64,000 nt of DNA from JBEHWX01 sp048498995 (GCA_048498995.1 JBEHWX010000019.1:17093-81092); one strand, 5' to 3'; counted from the first letter of the stretch, positions 35,684 to 44,775 are shown. Numbers and translations: made by a program. The notes: generated by a model not told the origin, from the letters alone.

Positions 35684-36520
35684 ATGAAGCTCCACCAACA
35701 CGCTTACGCGATCGGATTCATCATCCTCGCATCCCTGTCGCTTGGCGGGGCGGCGATCGTGCCGTGCGATCATCCACGGAAGACTCCCCAGATCATCGAC
35801 CCGGACGCGGAGGGCCTCAGGCCACTCCGCACGCCACGTCAGATATGCGCCGACGGCCGCGTGATCGGGATCGACGTTTTCTGCGCGACGATCCTTGCCG
35901 CCGACGGAGATCGCACACTCACGCAGAGGCTCGAATGGCCTCTCGATCCGAGGAAGGTCGATTCCTCCCAGGGCGCGGCATCGGCCGTGGCCGTGCCGAC
36001 GGCAAGCGCGCCGGGGGCGAACCTCGATCTGATCACCTTGCCCACGACGTACGTTCACGTACCGGTGGGTCAGGAGATTCCGGAGGATGATCGCGCCATA
36101 CCGAACGGGAAGGGTTTGCGTCGAGACCCGCGTCGAGGCCCGCGCCGGACGTCGGCGCTCGGCATGATCTTCTACCTCATCAACATGTCCGACAGCATCG
36201 TCAGAATCACGCTTCAGGATCGCTCCCTCCCGTCGATCCTCGAGGCGCGGGACAGCCATGGCGCGTGGCATCCGGTCGAGTACTGGCTCAACTCCACGTG
36301 CGGCAATTCCACCGCGATCCTCCCGATCCGGCCGAACGAGGTGGTGGCGGTGCGCATGTATCTCTATGGCGGCTCGTTTCGCACCAAGCTCCGGATAAAG
36401 ACCCGGATCGATCGCCACACCATCCTCACCTCGGCGCCGTTCGACGGCACCATCGATCCCGGACAGCTCCGGCAGTACGTGACGCGGCCGCTCGGCCCCT
36501 CTTATCTTGATGAGGAGTGA
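35684..36520 (+). CDS. Secreted hypothetical protein, paralogue A
   Basis: The 278-residue precursor starts MKLHQHAYAIGFIILASLSL, a signal peptide. The C-terminal half shares a pattern with the next gene: LGMIFYLINMSDSIVRITLQ, then DRSLPSILEARDSHGAW, PVEYWLNSTCGNS, 'GSFRTKLRIKTRID' and the ending GQLRQYVTRPLGPSYLDEE. AGAGGTG precedes the ATG by ~7 nt. The N-terminal parts of the two paralogues also align (RTPRQICADGRVIGIDVFCA vs TRRQIRASGMVIGIDTIGTP), with a Cys-containing, Pro-rich middle. I recognise the shape from uncharacterised Bacteroidota proteins but no function is known. Confidence 0.7.
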   Translation: MKLHQHAYAIGFIILASLSLGGAAIVPCDHPRKTPQIIDPDAEGLRPLRTPRQICADGRVIGIDVFCATILAADGDRTLTQRLEWPLDPRKVDSSQGAASAVAVPTASAPGANLDLITLPTTYVHVPVGQEIPEDDRAIPNGKGLRRDPRRGPRRTSALGMIFYLINMSDSIVRITLQDRSLPSILEARDSHGAWHPVEYWLNSTCGNSTAILPIRPNEVVAVRMYLYGGSFRTKLRIKTRIDRHTILTSAPFDGTIDPGQLRQYVTRPLGPSYLDEE

Positions 36521-36568
36521 GCGCGAACGCCTCGCGAATCGACATTCTCCCACTCAGCCGCGTATGCG

Positions 36569-37372
36569 ATGATGAAGTCGACAGCCCTTCTCCCCCTCCT
36601 CGGATTTCTCCTTCTCGGTCCGCCCGTCTTCCTCGCGAACGGCGAGGCGGATCATCCTCGGGATATACCGCGTCTGCTTCCACGTGTCGTCGACACGATC
36701 ACCGAGGATGTTCTTCCGATTCACACCAGGAGACAGATCCGCGCCTCCGGCATGGTGATCGGGATCGATACGATCGGCACGCCGACGATCCTCCCGGAGG
36801 AAGGGATGCTCCGCGTATCGGACCGGACGACCTGGATAGGTACGGACCTGATAGATTCCTCACGGTACGCCCATGCACCGATGGCGCGCCTGGCCGCGGG
36901 CAACCTCCGGATCGTGGCGGCTCCCGACATGCGGCTCAGGATACCGTACCGTAGCACGAGTATCTCCGATGGGAATGGAGCGCATGGCGGTGTCAGCATA
37001 CGCAACACCCTCGGCATGGTCTTCTACCTGGTGAATACCTCCGACAGCATTGTGTGTGTCTCTCTACAGGACGGCATGCTTCCATCGATCCTCGAAGCGC
37101 AGGATGAGCATGAGACGTGGCGGCCGATCGAATTCTGGACCTACTCGTGGTGCGGCAATTCGTACGGCAGCGTGAGGATCCATCCGGAAGAGGTAATGAC
37201 GGTCCGGATGCGCCGCTACGAGGGATCGTTCCACACGAAGCTTCGCGTGAGAGTCCAGCTCGATCGCGGCGCCCCGATCACCTCCGACCAGTTCAACGGG
37301 TGGATCGACCCCGGACAGCTCCACCAGTACGTGGAGCGGCCGCTCGGCCCCTCCTATCTCGACGAGGAGTGA
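36569..37372 (+). CDS. Secreted hypothetical protein, paralogue B
   Basis: The 267-residue precursor starts MMKSTALLPLLGFLLLGPPV, a signal peptide. It aligns with the upstream gene over most of its length: LGMVFYLVNTSDSIVCVSLQ, 'GMLPSILEAQDEHETWRPIEFW', 'WCGNSYGSVRIHPEEVMTVRM', and an identical final LGPSYLDEE. Only 48 bp separates the two genes, so they arose by tandem duplication and are probably co-transcribed. The core 'YWxxSxCGNS' and 'GSFxTKLRxx' blocks are the most conserved. Role unknown. A GC-rich hairpin follows the stop. Confidence 0.7.
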   Translation: MMKSTALLPLLGFLLLGPPVFLANGEADHPRDIPRLLPRVVDTITEDVLPIHTRRQIRASGMVIGIDTIGTPTILPEEGMLRVSDRTTWIGTDLIDSSRYAHAPMARLAAGNLRIVAAPDMRLRIPYRSTSISDGNGAHGGVSIRNTLGMVFYLVNTSDSIVCVSLQDGMLPSILEAQDEHETWRPIEFWTYSWCGNSYGSVRIHPEEVMTVRMRRYEGSFHTKLRVRVQLDRGAPITSDQFNGWIDPGQLHQYVERPLGPSYLDEE

Positions 37373-37380
37373 GCGACGAG

Positions 37381-37414
37381 GCCCGGACGGGGAGCGACGA
37401 ATCCCTATCCGGGC
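37381..37414 (+). terminator. Terminator-like hairpin after the paralogue pair
   Basis: GCCCGGA (37381-37387) pairs with TCCGGGC (37408-37414), with an inner GGGGA/TCCCT extension, 8 nt after the stop. No T run is present. Confidence 0.5.
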
Positions 37415-37428
37415 GTCGGGAGGCGATG

Positions 37429-37435
37429 TATCTTG
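37429..37435 (+). promoter_or_regulatory. TAnnTTG element (TATCTTG)
   Basis: TATCTTGCGCG lies 69-75 bp upstream of the TPR-like gene start at 37504, just after the terminator. It is another copy of the recurring box. Confidence 0.4.
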
Positions 37436-37503
37436 CGCGATTCCTCCCCCGATCCCGGCCAACCGGGAATCACGCGGGAAGCCTCCTCTCCATTCGACCG
37501 TTC

Positions 37504-38934
37504 ATGAGCATCTCATCTCCCGTCGGCGCCGCTCCGCGTCTCCGGCGTCCCGGCCGGCTGGCGCTCCTGGCCGCGCTTCTCCTTCCACTGGCCGCATCGG
37601 CGCAATCCGGCACGAGCCAGGCCGCGTTCCGGAGCGAGCTGGCGCGCCGATCCACCCCGTTCGAGCGGATCGACGAGCGGAAGCATCGGTACCTGGCGAT
37701 GCACGGCCGGCTGGCCGAGGCGATCGCCGAGATCGAGTCGGTCGTTCCGGAAACGCGCCGCACACCGATGGAGGATCTGATCCTCGGCAACATGCTCTAC
37801 GCGGTCGATCCCAGGCTCGCCCTGGAGCATCACCGCCGCGCATGGATGGCCTACCCCGATCAGCCGGACGCGATGCTGCCGATGGCGATGCAGCTCCAGC
37901 GTGATGGCAAGCTCGACTCCGCGCTCGAGCTCTATCGCGGCGTGGAACGGATCGGCACGCTCGACAAGCCGCGGTACGCGCTGATGGCCCAGTGCCTGAT
38001 CCGCGCCGGCCGCCTCGACGAGGCGCTCGATGCCTGGAGCCGCGCCGACTACGCCACGACCCACAACGAGATCGACCAGACCATTCAGAGCGTCTTCGGG
38101 CCGACCAGCCCGATGGCGCGCCACGACTCCCTCCTGGCCGCGGTCCGCGGCGGGAGCATGGAGGCCGTCGGCCCGCTTCTCGATCTCGGGGTCGCGTGGA
38201 ATACCGACTGGTGGAATGCCGAGCCGAACCCGGAGGCGCTTGCGGTGGACGTGGAGGCGATCACCGCCCGGTTCGGTCCGCAGAGCACGATCGCGCGCGA
38301 CGCGAGTCTGCTTGCCGAGGCGGTCGACGCGCTCGGCAAGGGGAAGGAGGCGCTCGCCCGCTTCTTCAGGATCAACCGCATCGCGATCGAGGGGGGAACG
38401 CTGCCGGAGACCTCCACGGTGGCCCGGCATCTGGTGGAGCTCGCGCTCGCCGAGGGACTGGTGGACGAGGCGTCGCTCGACCGGCGATTCCATGCGGAGC
38501 TGCTGGCGCGGATCCGCCATCCGGAGGGAGATCGCGCCGCGCTGGAGATCATGGCACGCCTGGCATCGAAGCTCGAACGGCCCAAGGAGCTCGCCGAGAT
38601 CGATCAGGCCGGCTGGATGCGCCATGGCGATCCGGAGCATGCCTTCAACTTCCTCGCCCATCGGCTCTGGACCGGCGACAAGATCTTCACCGAGGCGAGC
38701 GACACGCTGGCGCGCGCCATCACGCAGTTCCCCCGCGACTCCCGCTTCCCCGGCATCGCCTACAAGCTCGCGGCCGACGCCGGACGTCAGACCCCGGAGA
38801 CGATCGCCCGCGTGATCGAGGCTGAGTACTATGGTCTGATGAGCGACAGAAGCCGGAGCGGCGCGGCGCTCAACGCGCTGTTCGGCAACCTCCGCCAGGA
38901 GCTTTCCCGGCGGAAGTCCGAGAAGAAGAAATGA
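37504..38934 (+). CDS. Secreted helical-repeat (TPR-like) protein
   Basis: The 476-residue precursor has a signal peptide (LALLAALLLPLAASAQSG). The remainder is alpha-helical with TPR-like units: LGNMLYAVDPRLALEHHRRA, MAMQLQRDGKLDSALELYRG and MAQCLIRAGRLDEALDAWSR. Later helices are less regular and the end is a basic tail (RRKSEKKK). Such proteins act as periplasmic scaffolds. It lies 50 bp before the next gene on the same strand, with which it is probably transcribed. No specific function can be assigned. Confidence 0.7.
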   Translation: MSISSPVGAAPRLRRPGRLALLAALLLPLAASAQSGTSQAAFRSELARRSTPFERIDERKHRYLAMHGRLAEAIAEIESVVPETRRTPMEDLILGNMLYAVDPRLALEHHRRAWMAYPDQPDAMLPMAMQLQRDGKLDSALELYRGVERIGTLDKPRYALMAQCLIRAGRLDEALDAWSRADYATTHNEIDQTIQSVFGPTSPMARHDSLLAAVRGGSMEAVGPLLDLGVAWNTDWWNAEPNPEALAVDVEAITARFGPQSTIARDASLLAEAVDALGKGKEALARFFRINRIAIEGGTLPETSTVARHLVELALAEGLVDEASLDRRFHAELLARIRHPEGDRAALEIMARLASKLERPKELAEIDQAGWMRHGDPEHAFNFLAHRLWTGDKIFTEASDTLARAITQFPRDSRFPGIAYKLAADAGRQTPETIARVIEAEYYGLMSDRSRSGAALNALFGNLRQELSRRKSEKKK

Positions 38935-38983
38935 GAAGGTCGTCGTAGATTCCGGCATCCGAGAACCCAAGATCATCCGAACC

Positions 38984-40342
38984 ATGCTTCGTCACCCGCT
39001 CCTCCTGGTCGCGCTCATCGCGCTTGTTGTTTCGCCGGCGCTGGCACAGATGCCGACGCCGCCTTCCGACACGTCGGATCCCCGCATCCTGGTGCTCCTG
39101 CCGCAACAGGTCACGATCGACAAGAAGTTGAAGAAGGAGGCGGAGGCGTTTCTTGTCACAGCGAGACAAGGTCTTGTCGCTTCGACGGCGGAGCAACTGA
39201 GCATGATCGACTCGCTCCGGGCAGAGCCGGAAAAGTTCGAGAGGCTGGGGATCTCCCTTGCCGAGACCGAGGAGGTGATCCGCTCGCAGCCGGATTTCGC
39301 CAAGGCCGATTTTGGCACGATGGTGACGGTCATGACGACGAGCATGCTCTGGAACAAGATCGCCATCCACGCCTACAACAATGCCAAGGTCCGAGGAGTA
39401 TTCGAACCAACGAAACTCGATTCAGCCACTCTCGCTCAGCTTGCAGCGCGACGTGACGCTCATTTCATCCTGGCGCTCCCATCCATCAGCATCCAGGTGG
39501 ACAAGAAGAAGCAGCGCGTGGCCATGTTTCATGCGCAGCTCTACGACAGAACTGGCCAACGACTGTTCGATACCACGATTACTTCCGGCAAGGACGATGG
39601 GGAATCCTATGCGTGCCGGCAGGAGCGGTTCGATTGTCCGATGACCAACTGCGTGACGAATCTCATCCCCCCGATTATCTACCAGATCGTTCAAAACCTG
39701 CCGAAGTCGATCTACGAAAAGCGGCTCACGGCACTGCGCAATGAGGTTCTCCTGCGCGACTACTACGGCAAGCCGGTCAGCCTCAGGATCAAGAATCTGC
39801 TGCCGATCGACAGCACGATGCCGCCGCTTTCGACTGTCTTTGCCTGCTTCGCCAACCCGGATACCACCGCGATCGTCGCGCTGTATTTCGGCCCCAAATC
39901 CTTGCGCACGTTCGAGAACGTAAACGGGTTTGGAATCACGAACATTGCGATCGACGCACCTAACGGCGACTTCCGCGATCTCGATGATGAGACAAACACC
40001 TGTGGCTTCATGCTCACCGGAGCGAAGGTTGACGGTCGATGGTACTTCAAGCGACAGGGTATCACCTATTTAAACGCCGACTCCGTGGAAGCCGGACGGA
40101 AGAAATTCATGCTCACACTACAGAAGTTCAACTTCTTCCGTCCGATGAGCACTGAGCCGAACCCCGACTTCTGGTCGTCAGGACTCTTCGAAAGAGTGCC
40201 CGACCCTTCATCCTTCCTTTCAAAGACGGACATGGGGCGACTGGATGCGACAAAGCTCGAGCTGTTCAGGAAATACGTCGGCCAGTACATCTTCGTCTTC
40301 GAGCAGATTGCGACCGAGGATCTGCAGAAGGCGCGCGAGTAA
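38984..40342 (+). CDS. Secreted hypothetical protein of lower GC content
   Basis: The 452-residue precursor starts MLRHPLLLVALIALVVSPAL, a signal peptide cleaved near LAQM. The N-terminal part has DPRILVLLPQQVTIDKKLKK, a helix with DFGTMVTVMTTSMLWNKIAI, and HFILALPSISIQVDKKKQRV. The C-terminal part is a separate domain with three cysteines in CRQERFDCPMTNC. By eye its codons are richer in A/T than its neighbours', which suggests recent acquisition or weak codon selection. I do not recognise the family. Confidence 0.65.
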   Translation: MLRHPLLLVALIALVVSPALAQMPTPPSDTSDPRILVLLPQQVTIDKKLKKEAEAFLVTARQGLVASTAEQLSMIDSLRAEPEKFERLGISLAETEEVIRSQPDFAKADFGTMVTVMTTSMLWNKIAIHAYNNAKVRGVFEPTKLDSATLAQLAARRDAHFILALPSISIQVDKKKQRVAMFHAQLYDRTGQRLFDTTITSGKDDGESYACRQERFDCPMTNCVTNLIPPIIYQIVQNLPKSIYEKRLTALRNEVLLRDYYGKPVSLRIKNLLPIDSTMPPLSTVFACFANPDTTAIVALYFGPKSLRTFENVNGFGITNIAIDAPNGDFRDLDDETNTCGFMLTGAKVDGRWYFKRQGITYLNADSVEAGRKKFMLTLQKFNFFRPMSTEPNPDFWSSGLFERVPDPSSFLSKTDMGRLDATKLELFRKYVGQYIFVFEQIATEDLQKARE

Positions 40343-40432
40343 CATCCAATCCTTCGTCGACTTCGTATGATGCCGTACGATCGGCGCCCCGACCACCGGG
40401 GAGCCCGGCACCGAACAGGGAGACGAGAGACC

Positions 40433-40951
40433 ATGCAATCCAACGGCAGGCATCAGCGAATGACCGTCGATCTGGGGAAGTACCCGGATCTGGTGGTGAT
40501 CCACCTCGGCATGAAGGTCAACGCCATCACCGGTCTGAAGACGATCCTCGGGCTCGGCCCCGAGATCGACGCCTCGGTCGGCGAGCGTCCCGACGGCCTT
40601 CTGCTGCACGAGCAGATGATCTATTCCTTCTTCCCCCTCCACCTGCTGATGCGCCAGTACTGGCGCGACTTCGACGCGCTGGAGCGCTACTCCCGCTCGG
40701 AGGCGCACATGCGCTGGTGGAAAAGGTACGCGAAGAATTCCGGCGGCACCGGGTTCTGGCACGAGGCGTATTTCATGCGCGGCGGCATGGAGGGGATCTA
40801 CCACGCGATCGACAAGCCGATCGGCATGATGAATTTCGCGGAGGTGGTGCCGGCCAGCGGCGCGATGTTCTCCGCGCGCAAGCGCCTCGGCATCGACGCG
40901 CCGGAAACCTCCCCCACGCCGGTGCCGGAAGCGGAGATCACCGGCGGATAA
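40433..40951 (+). CDS. DUF4188-family protein (monooxygenase-like)
   Basis: This 172-residue cytoplasmic protein contains DLVVIHLGMKVNAITGLKTI, LLLHEQMIYSFFPLHLLMRQ, YWRDFDALERYSRSEAHMRW and GFWHEAYFMRGGMEGIYHAI. These blocks match DUF4188, a ferredoxin-like (dimeric alpha-beta barrel) family annotated as phenylacetaldoxime-dehydratase/monooxygenase-like. The catalytic role is unproven. GAGAGA is ~6 nt upstream of the ATG. Confidence 0.8.
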   Translation: MQSNGRHQRMTVDLGKYPDLVVIHLGMKVNAITGLKTILGLGPEIDASVGERPDGLLLHEQMIYSFFPLHLLMRQYWRDFDALERYSRSEAHMRWWKRYAKNSGGTGFWHEAYFMRGGMEGIYHAIDKPIGMMNFAEVVPASGAMFSARKRLGIDAPETSPTPVPEAEITGG

Positions 40952-41256
40952 GATCGGCCCCACGAGCCCGGAGCGGACGCGGCTCGGAACCACGATCCGG
41001 CATGTACCACCGCCCCGCTCCGGTTCGGAGCCACACGGCTCAGGCGTGCTCGCCACGGCATGGCGCCGATGCGCGGAATGGCCCGTCAACAACGATGCGG
41101 ATGGCACACGTCCTCCAGGGTCGCGCGCATCATCCGCATCCATTGCCATGCTCCTCGAATCCCCGCCGCGTATGTCATGTCCCTACGGCCACGCGGATGC
41201 GACCATGCGTGCGCCCGCGTGGATGAGAAGCCGCACGATTTCCGACGCCGATCCCA
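40952..41256. other. Intergenic region between convergent genes, no feature seen
   Basis: About 305 bases are bounded by the DUF4188 stop and the end of the outer-membrane protein gene. Open frames are short and look like shadows. I see no strong hairpin or RNA signature. Confidence 0.5.
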
Positions 41257-41877
41257 TCAGAACCGGCCGAACTTCAGCATCAGCCCGACCGAGGGGCCGC
41301 TCAGGTCGGAGCTCGTCAGCCCTCCGTAATCGACGCCGCTGGCCCAGCGGTAGCTGGCCGAGGCGGCCACGCGGAACCAACGGGTGATGTTCGCCTCCGC
41401 CCCGATCTCCGGCTCGATCACGACCAGCGCTCCGTTGCCGTAATCCTCGCGATCCCGGTCCCAGTCGTGGCTGTCGTAATCGGAGAACCAGTTCCGCCGG
41501 CTGTAGGAGACGGTGCCGCCGGCGAGGAGCGCTCCGGCGGTGAGATGGAGCATCTCATCGGAGTTGAGGATGTACTCCACCTTGAGCCCGCCGCAGGCGA
41601 GGTTGATCTTCAGCGGCTGCCCCGCCGTGTCGAGCATGTTCCCCTCGACGTCGGTCGCCAGCGAATAACCGACGAAGCTCCCGACGATCCGATGGCCGAT
41701 GATCACCCCGCCGCCGGCGCCGACCATCGCGGCACCGTGCCCCCTCACGGTCGTCATCCGCGCCAGCATTCCTCCGTACCCGGAAACATCGACCGCGTCG
41801 CCGAGCAGCGTCTGCTCCTGCGCGTGGGCCGCGGCCGCCATGAGAAAGGCCGCGATCATGATCACTGCATATCGCAT
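41257..41877 (-). CDS. Outer-membrane beta-barrel-like protein
   Basis: The 206-residue precursor has a signal peptide (MRYAVIMIAAFLMAAAAHAQ). The mature part shows the alternating Gly/aromatic pattern of a small barrel (GGGVIIGHRIVGSFVGYSLA, KVEYILNSDEMLHLTAGALL, VIEPEIGAEANITRWFRVAA) and ends with GPSVGLMLKFGRF. The terminal Phe is the usual outer-membrane barrel signal. It is the last gene of a three-gene operon after the beta-lactamase-fold lipoprotein, 38 bp downstream of its stop. Confidence 0.75.
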   Translation of the reverse strand: MRYAVIMIAAFLMAAAAHAQEQTLLGDAVDVSGYGGMLARMTTVRGHGAAMVGAGGGVIIGHRIVGSFVGYSLATDVEGNMLDTAGQPLKINLACGGLKVEYILNSDEMLHLTAGALLAGGTVSYSRRNWFSDYDSHDWDRDREDYGNGALVVIEPEIGAEANITRWFRVAASASYRWASGVDYGGLTSSDLSGPSVGLMLKFGRF

Positions 41878-41915
41878 TGTAGTCTCCCGTCTGTGCGGCG
41901 CCCGCCGCGTGTCGT

Positions 41916-43034
41916 TCAGTGCGTTCCGTCGAGAATCGTCTGCACCAGATCCTCGAGATCCCCCGAGGTGACGCCGACGCCGTCGGTATACGGCATCGCC
42001 GTCAGCACGATCACCATGTTCCTGGCCGGAAGCACGTAGATGTAGTTGCCGCCATGTCCGGCCGCGGTGTACGCGCCGTACTCCGGCTTGATCCACCAGT
42101 AGTAGCCGTACGGTCCTTCGTCCTGATCGGCATGGATCGCCGTGGACTGCGCCACCCACTCCTCGGAGATGATGCGGCGTCCGTTCCAGAGGCCGCGCTG
42201 GAGCATGAGCTGGCCGATCCTGGCCATGTCGCGCGGCTTCAGATAGATGCCGAAGGCGCCGTAGTTGATGCCGTCCTTCCCCTTCTCCCAGCTCACGTCG
42301 GTGATCCCGAGCGGCCCGAAGAGCTCGCGGCGCGCGAACTCCTCCACCGGCATTCCCGTGACCCGCCGCAGCACGCCGGCCAGCAGCTGCGGGTTGCCGT
42401 CGGAATAATGGAAGCGGGTGCCGGGGGTGAACGCCATCGGACGCGAGAGGATGAACCGGAGCGAACTCTCCGGCTCGTTGACCACCAGATCCTCGGTCTG
42501 CTCGTCGTTGTCGTAATCGATGCCGGTCCGCATCGTCAGCGCCTGGCCTATCGTGATCCGGCGGCGGAGCGGGTTGTCGTCGAAGTACTCCGGTATCACA
42601 TCGTACACCCGCTGGTCCAGTCCGGTCAGCAGACCACGATCGAGGGCGATGCCGATCAGCAGCGAGGTGATGCTCTTGGTGCACGACTTGATATTCCGCC
42701 GCACCCCGGCGTCGCGCGGATCGCGGCAGTAGGCCTCGGAGATGATCTTGCCGTTGCGAAGCACCAGCAGACTCACCCCGGTCTGATACCGATCGGTGGA
42801 GAAGAAGCTCTCATAAGCGGCGTTCAGCGCGGCTGGGTCGATCCCCTCGGCCTCCGGCGTCGACGTGCTCCAGCCGTCATCGAGACGGAGCGGCGCGTGG
42901 CTCTCCGGCTGCTTCAGCTCCGGATCGGTGATGCAGCCGCCGAGGAGGAGCGCCGGAATGAGCGCGGCGACCAGCGACGGGAGGAGCGCGCCGAGGCGTC
43001 CGCCCCGGCGTCCGATATGTGCTATGGCTCTCAC
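41916..43034 (-). CDS. Serine beta-lactamase-fold hydrolase, lipoprotein
   Basis: The 372-residue precursor has a lipobox (LLLGGCITD), so it is anchored to a membrane. It carries the class C beta-lactamase/esterase triad motifs: SCTK (SxxK), HYSDGN (the YxN-like second motif) and GHGGNYIYV (equivalent of the KTG box as HGG). A strong 'GIDYDNDEQTEDLVVN' loop precedes the active-site Tyr. Such proteins are penicillin-binding-like esterases or D-aminopeptidases rather than true resistance enzymes. The start is a GTG at 43034 that overlaps the preceding stop (GTGA), so it is coupled to the gene upstream. Confidence 0.88.
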   Translation of the reverse strand: MRAIAHIGRRGGRLGALLPSLVAALIPALLLGGCITDPELKQPESHAPLRLDDGWSTSTPEAEGIDPAALNAAYESFFSTDRYQTGVSLLVLRNGKIISEAYCRDPRDAGVRRNIKSCTKSITSLLIGIALDRGLLTGLDQRVYDVIPEYFDDNPLRRRITIGQALTMRTGIDYDNDEQTEDLVVNEPESSLRFILSRPMAFTPGTRFHYSDGNPQLLAGVLRRVTGMPVEEFARRELFGPLGITDVSWEKGKDGINYGAFGIYLKPRDMARIGQLMLQRGLWNGRRIISEEWVAQSTAIHADQDEGPYGYYWWIKPEYGAYTAAGHGGNYIYVLPARNMVIVLTAMPYTDGVGVTSGDLEDLVQTILDGTH

Positions 43035-43840
43035 AGCGTGTAGGCGAGGGATAGGTGAAGGGAATGGGCCAGGCTCACGTAGAGATCGGGATCGGTCGAG
43101 CGACGGAAGCCGAGCTCGTAGGCGATCGACTCGGAGAACCGGTCGGCGATGTCGAGCGTGTAGCAGATCCGGAGATCGGCCGCCTGAAGGCGATCCCAGC
43201 TCTCCACCTTCAGGTTGTCGTTCACGGTTCTGAAGATGTAGCCCGCCCTCGGCATGTCGTTGTTGTAGAACCGGTCCCGCTCCGGACGCGCCACCAGGGC
43301 CACGATCGGAATCCCCACCTCGGCCACGAGCCGGCTCGACTCGCCGAGCTGATGGCGGAGCACGCCGCGGAGCCGCAGATCGTGCATCGCCAGCCAGTAG
43401 AAGTGGGCTTCGTCGATCGTCTCGTAGAACTGGATGTCGTTGACGGCCGAGAGCATGCCGCCGAGGTAGACCGTGGTCCTGTCGTCGGACCATGCGGGGA
43501 CTTTCACGGCGAACCCGTAGGCCAGCCCCGCCGTGGCGGCCAGCGCCTCCGGACCGTAGCGGTTGGCGACCACCGCGGCCCCGCCGGTCAGGGAGATGGT
43601 GTGGAGATTCTCGCGGCCAGCCAGATCGCAGGCCAGCCGGACCCGGAAGCCGGGTCCCACGTGTCTGATCCGCAGGAGCAGATCGTCCCGCATCTGAAGC
43701 GCGGAGAGCCCGAGATCGAGGCTGAGCGCGTCGGTATGCTCGCGCGACCCGAACGGGAACTGCTGCGCCCGCGCGGGGTCCGCGCCGCCGGCCAGGAGCG
43801 CGCCGAACAGAAGGAGGAAGATGATGGAGCGTGCGTTCAT
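43031..43840 (-). CDS. Outer-membrane-type secreted protein
   Basis: The 269-residue precursor has a signal peptide (MNARSIIFLLLFGALLAGGA). The mature part is rich in short amphipathic strands (LLLRIRHVGPGFRVRLACDL, ENLHTISLTGGAAVVANRYG, SRLVAEVGIPIVALVARPER). It ends SLHLSLAYTL, whose terminal hydrophobic residue fits a beta-barrel. The stop overlaps the beta-lactamase-fold gene start. The start codon is directly followed upstream by copies of TGATATCCG (43840-43910), possible operators. Family not recognised. Confidence 0.7.
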   Translation of the reverse strand: MNARSIIFLLLFGALLAGGADPARAQQFPFGSREHTDALSLDLGLSALQMRDDLLLRIRHVGPGFRVRLACDLAGRENLHTISLTGGAAVVANRYGPEALAATAGLAYGFAVKVPAWSDDRTTVYLGGMLSAVNDIQFYETIDEAHFYWLAMHDLRLRGVLRHQLGESSRLVAEVGIPIVALVARPERDRFYNNDMPRAGYIFRTVNDNLKVESWDRLQAADLRICYTLDIADRFSESIAYELGFRRSTDPDLYVSLAHSLHLSLAYTL

Positions 43841-43910
43841 GATATCCGCTGCTTCGAAGCGCCGGCCGCGGAGGTCGGAGCCCGGTGATATCCGGACGGT
43901 GTGATATCCG
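43840..43910 (-). promoter_or_regulatory. Three direct copies of TGATATCCG upstream of the operon
   Basis: TGATATCCG occurs at 43840-43848 (overlapping the ATG), 43886-43894 and 43902-43910. The last two belong to a 16-bp tandem (13 of 16 bases the same). Their placement at the operon start suggests a regulatory site, though chance is possible. Confidence 0.35.
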
Positions 43911-44343
43911 GTCGATGCCGGCGCGGCGCGCCGGCCCGATGCGAAACTACGCGCCACCTCGCGGGGCAACCATGACGCAGATCACGGTTGCGTCCGCGCG
44001 CCGTGATCTCCGCGAAATGATCGGATCGGCCGCGTAACGGCGCGCCGCCCGGTGAGTGATGGGGTGGTGGCCGCGCGGGAGCGCCGATCCCCTTTCCCGG
44101 ATGTGGCGGCCGGGAACTGACATGATCGCGCGATGCCGGGAACGCTTTCGGGGCATGGTGCATCGGATACCGGCCAGATGGCGTCTCCGCTCCGGCGAAG
44201 CGTCAGGCGGGTAACGACGGATGCGTCACCTGTATGGGAGGCGGAGGGATCAACCGGCCGAGGCAACATGCCTCGGAACAGATCGGCCGATCGCTCGTCG
44301 TTGACAGAGACAGGATATCGTCGATATCACTCGGAAGGGAACC
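43841..44343. other. 503-bp divergent intergenic region
   Basis: It lies between an operon on the minus strand and a small secreted protein on the plus strand. No convincing gene is present; frames in it are proline/arginine-rich. The only structures seen are the TGATATCCG repeats at the left end and GATATCGTCGATATC just before 44344. Confidence 0.5.
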
Positions 44344-44775
44344 ATGAAGAACGTACTGCTACCGGCGGCGCTGGCCGCGATCATCTTCTGCGGGTGGAGA
44401 CTTCTGGAGGGGCGGACCGTCACCTACTCCGTTCCGTTGTCCTACGTCGCCAAGGCGGAGACCTCCGCGGTCGACCCGATCATCCTGACCCGGACGCACC
44501 GGGACGACTCGGTTCGTCTGGAGGTGCCGCGCGGCGGCACCGAGACCGACGCGTCGCTCTACGCCGGCCCGGCGCTCCCCCCAACCGGAAGCGCCCCGCT
44601 CGCCTCGATCCGGATCTTCGGCGGCTCCAGCACCTCCGGCGGCGCCAAACCGGTGCTCGACCTGACCGGGTTGAAGGATGGAAACTACCTGCTCCACTAC
44701 ACCTCGTGCGCCGCTGGGGCGGTGATACACGTGGTGCTGGCCACGAAGGAGGAATCGGGCCATCCCATCCGCTGA
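44344..44775 (+). CDS. Membrane-anchored hypothetical protein
   Basis: The 143-residue protein begins MKNVLLPAALAAIIFCGWRL, an N-terminal membrane helix or signal. It continues with a beta-rich domain (TYSVPLSYVAKAETSAVDPI, LDLTGLKDGNYLLHYTSCAA, GAVIHVVLATKEE). GGAAGGGA lies 4 nt before the ATG. A 10-bp hairpin downstream ends the unit. It is probably exported; family unknown. Confidence 0.6.
   Translation: MKNVLLPAALAAIIFCGWRLLEGRTVTYSVPLSYVAKAETSAVDPIILTRTHRDDSVRLEVPRGGTETDASLYAGPALPPTGSAPLASIRIFGGSSTSGGAKPVLDLTGLKDGNYLLHYTSCAAGAVIHVVLATKEESGHPIR

Noticed and set aside
41916..43034. True beta-lactamase resistance gene
   Set aside because: It has the beta-lactamase-fold motifs but with an HGG in place of KTG and a lipobox, typical of esterase or penicillin-binding-like proteins; antibiotic resistance is not supported.
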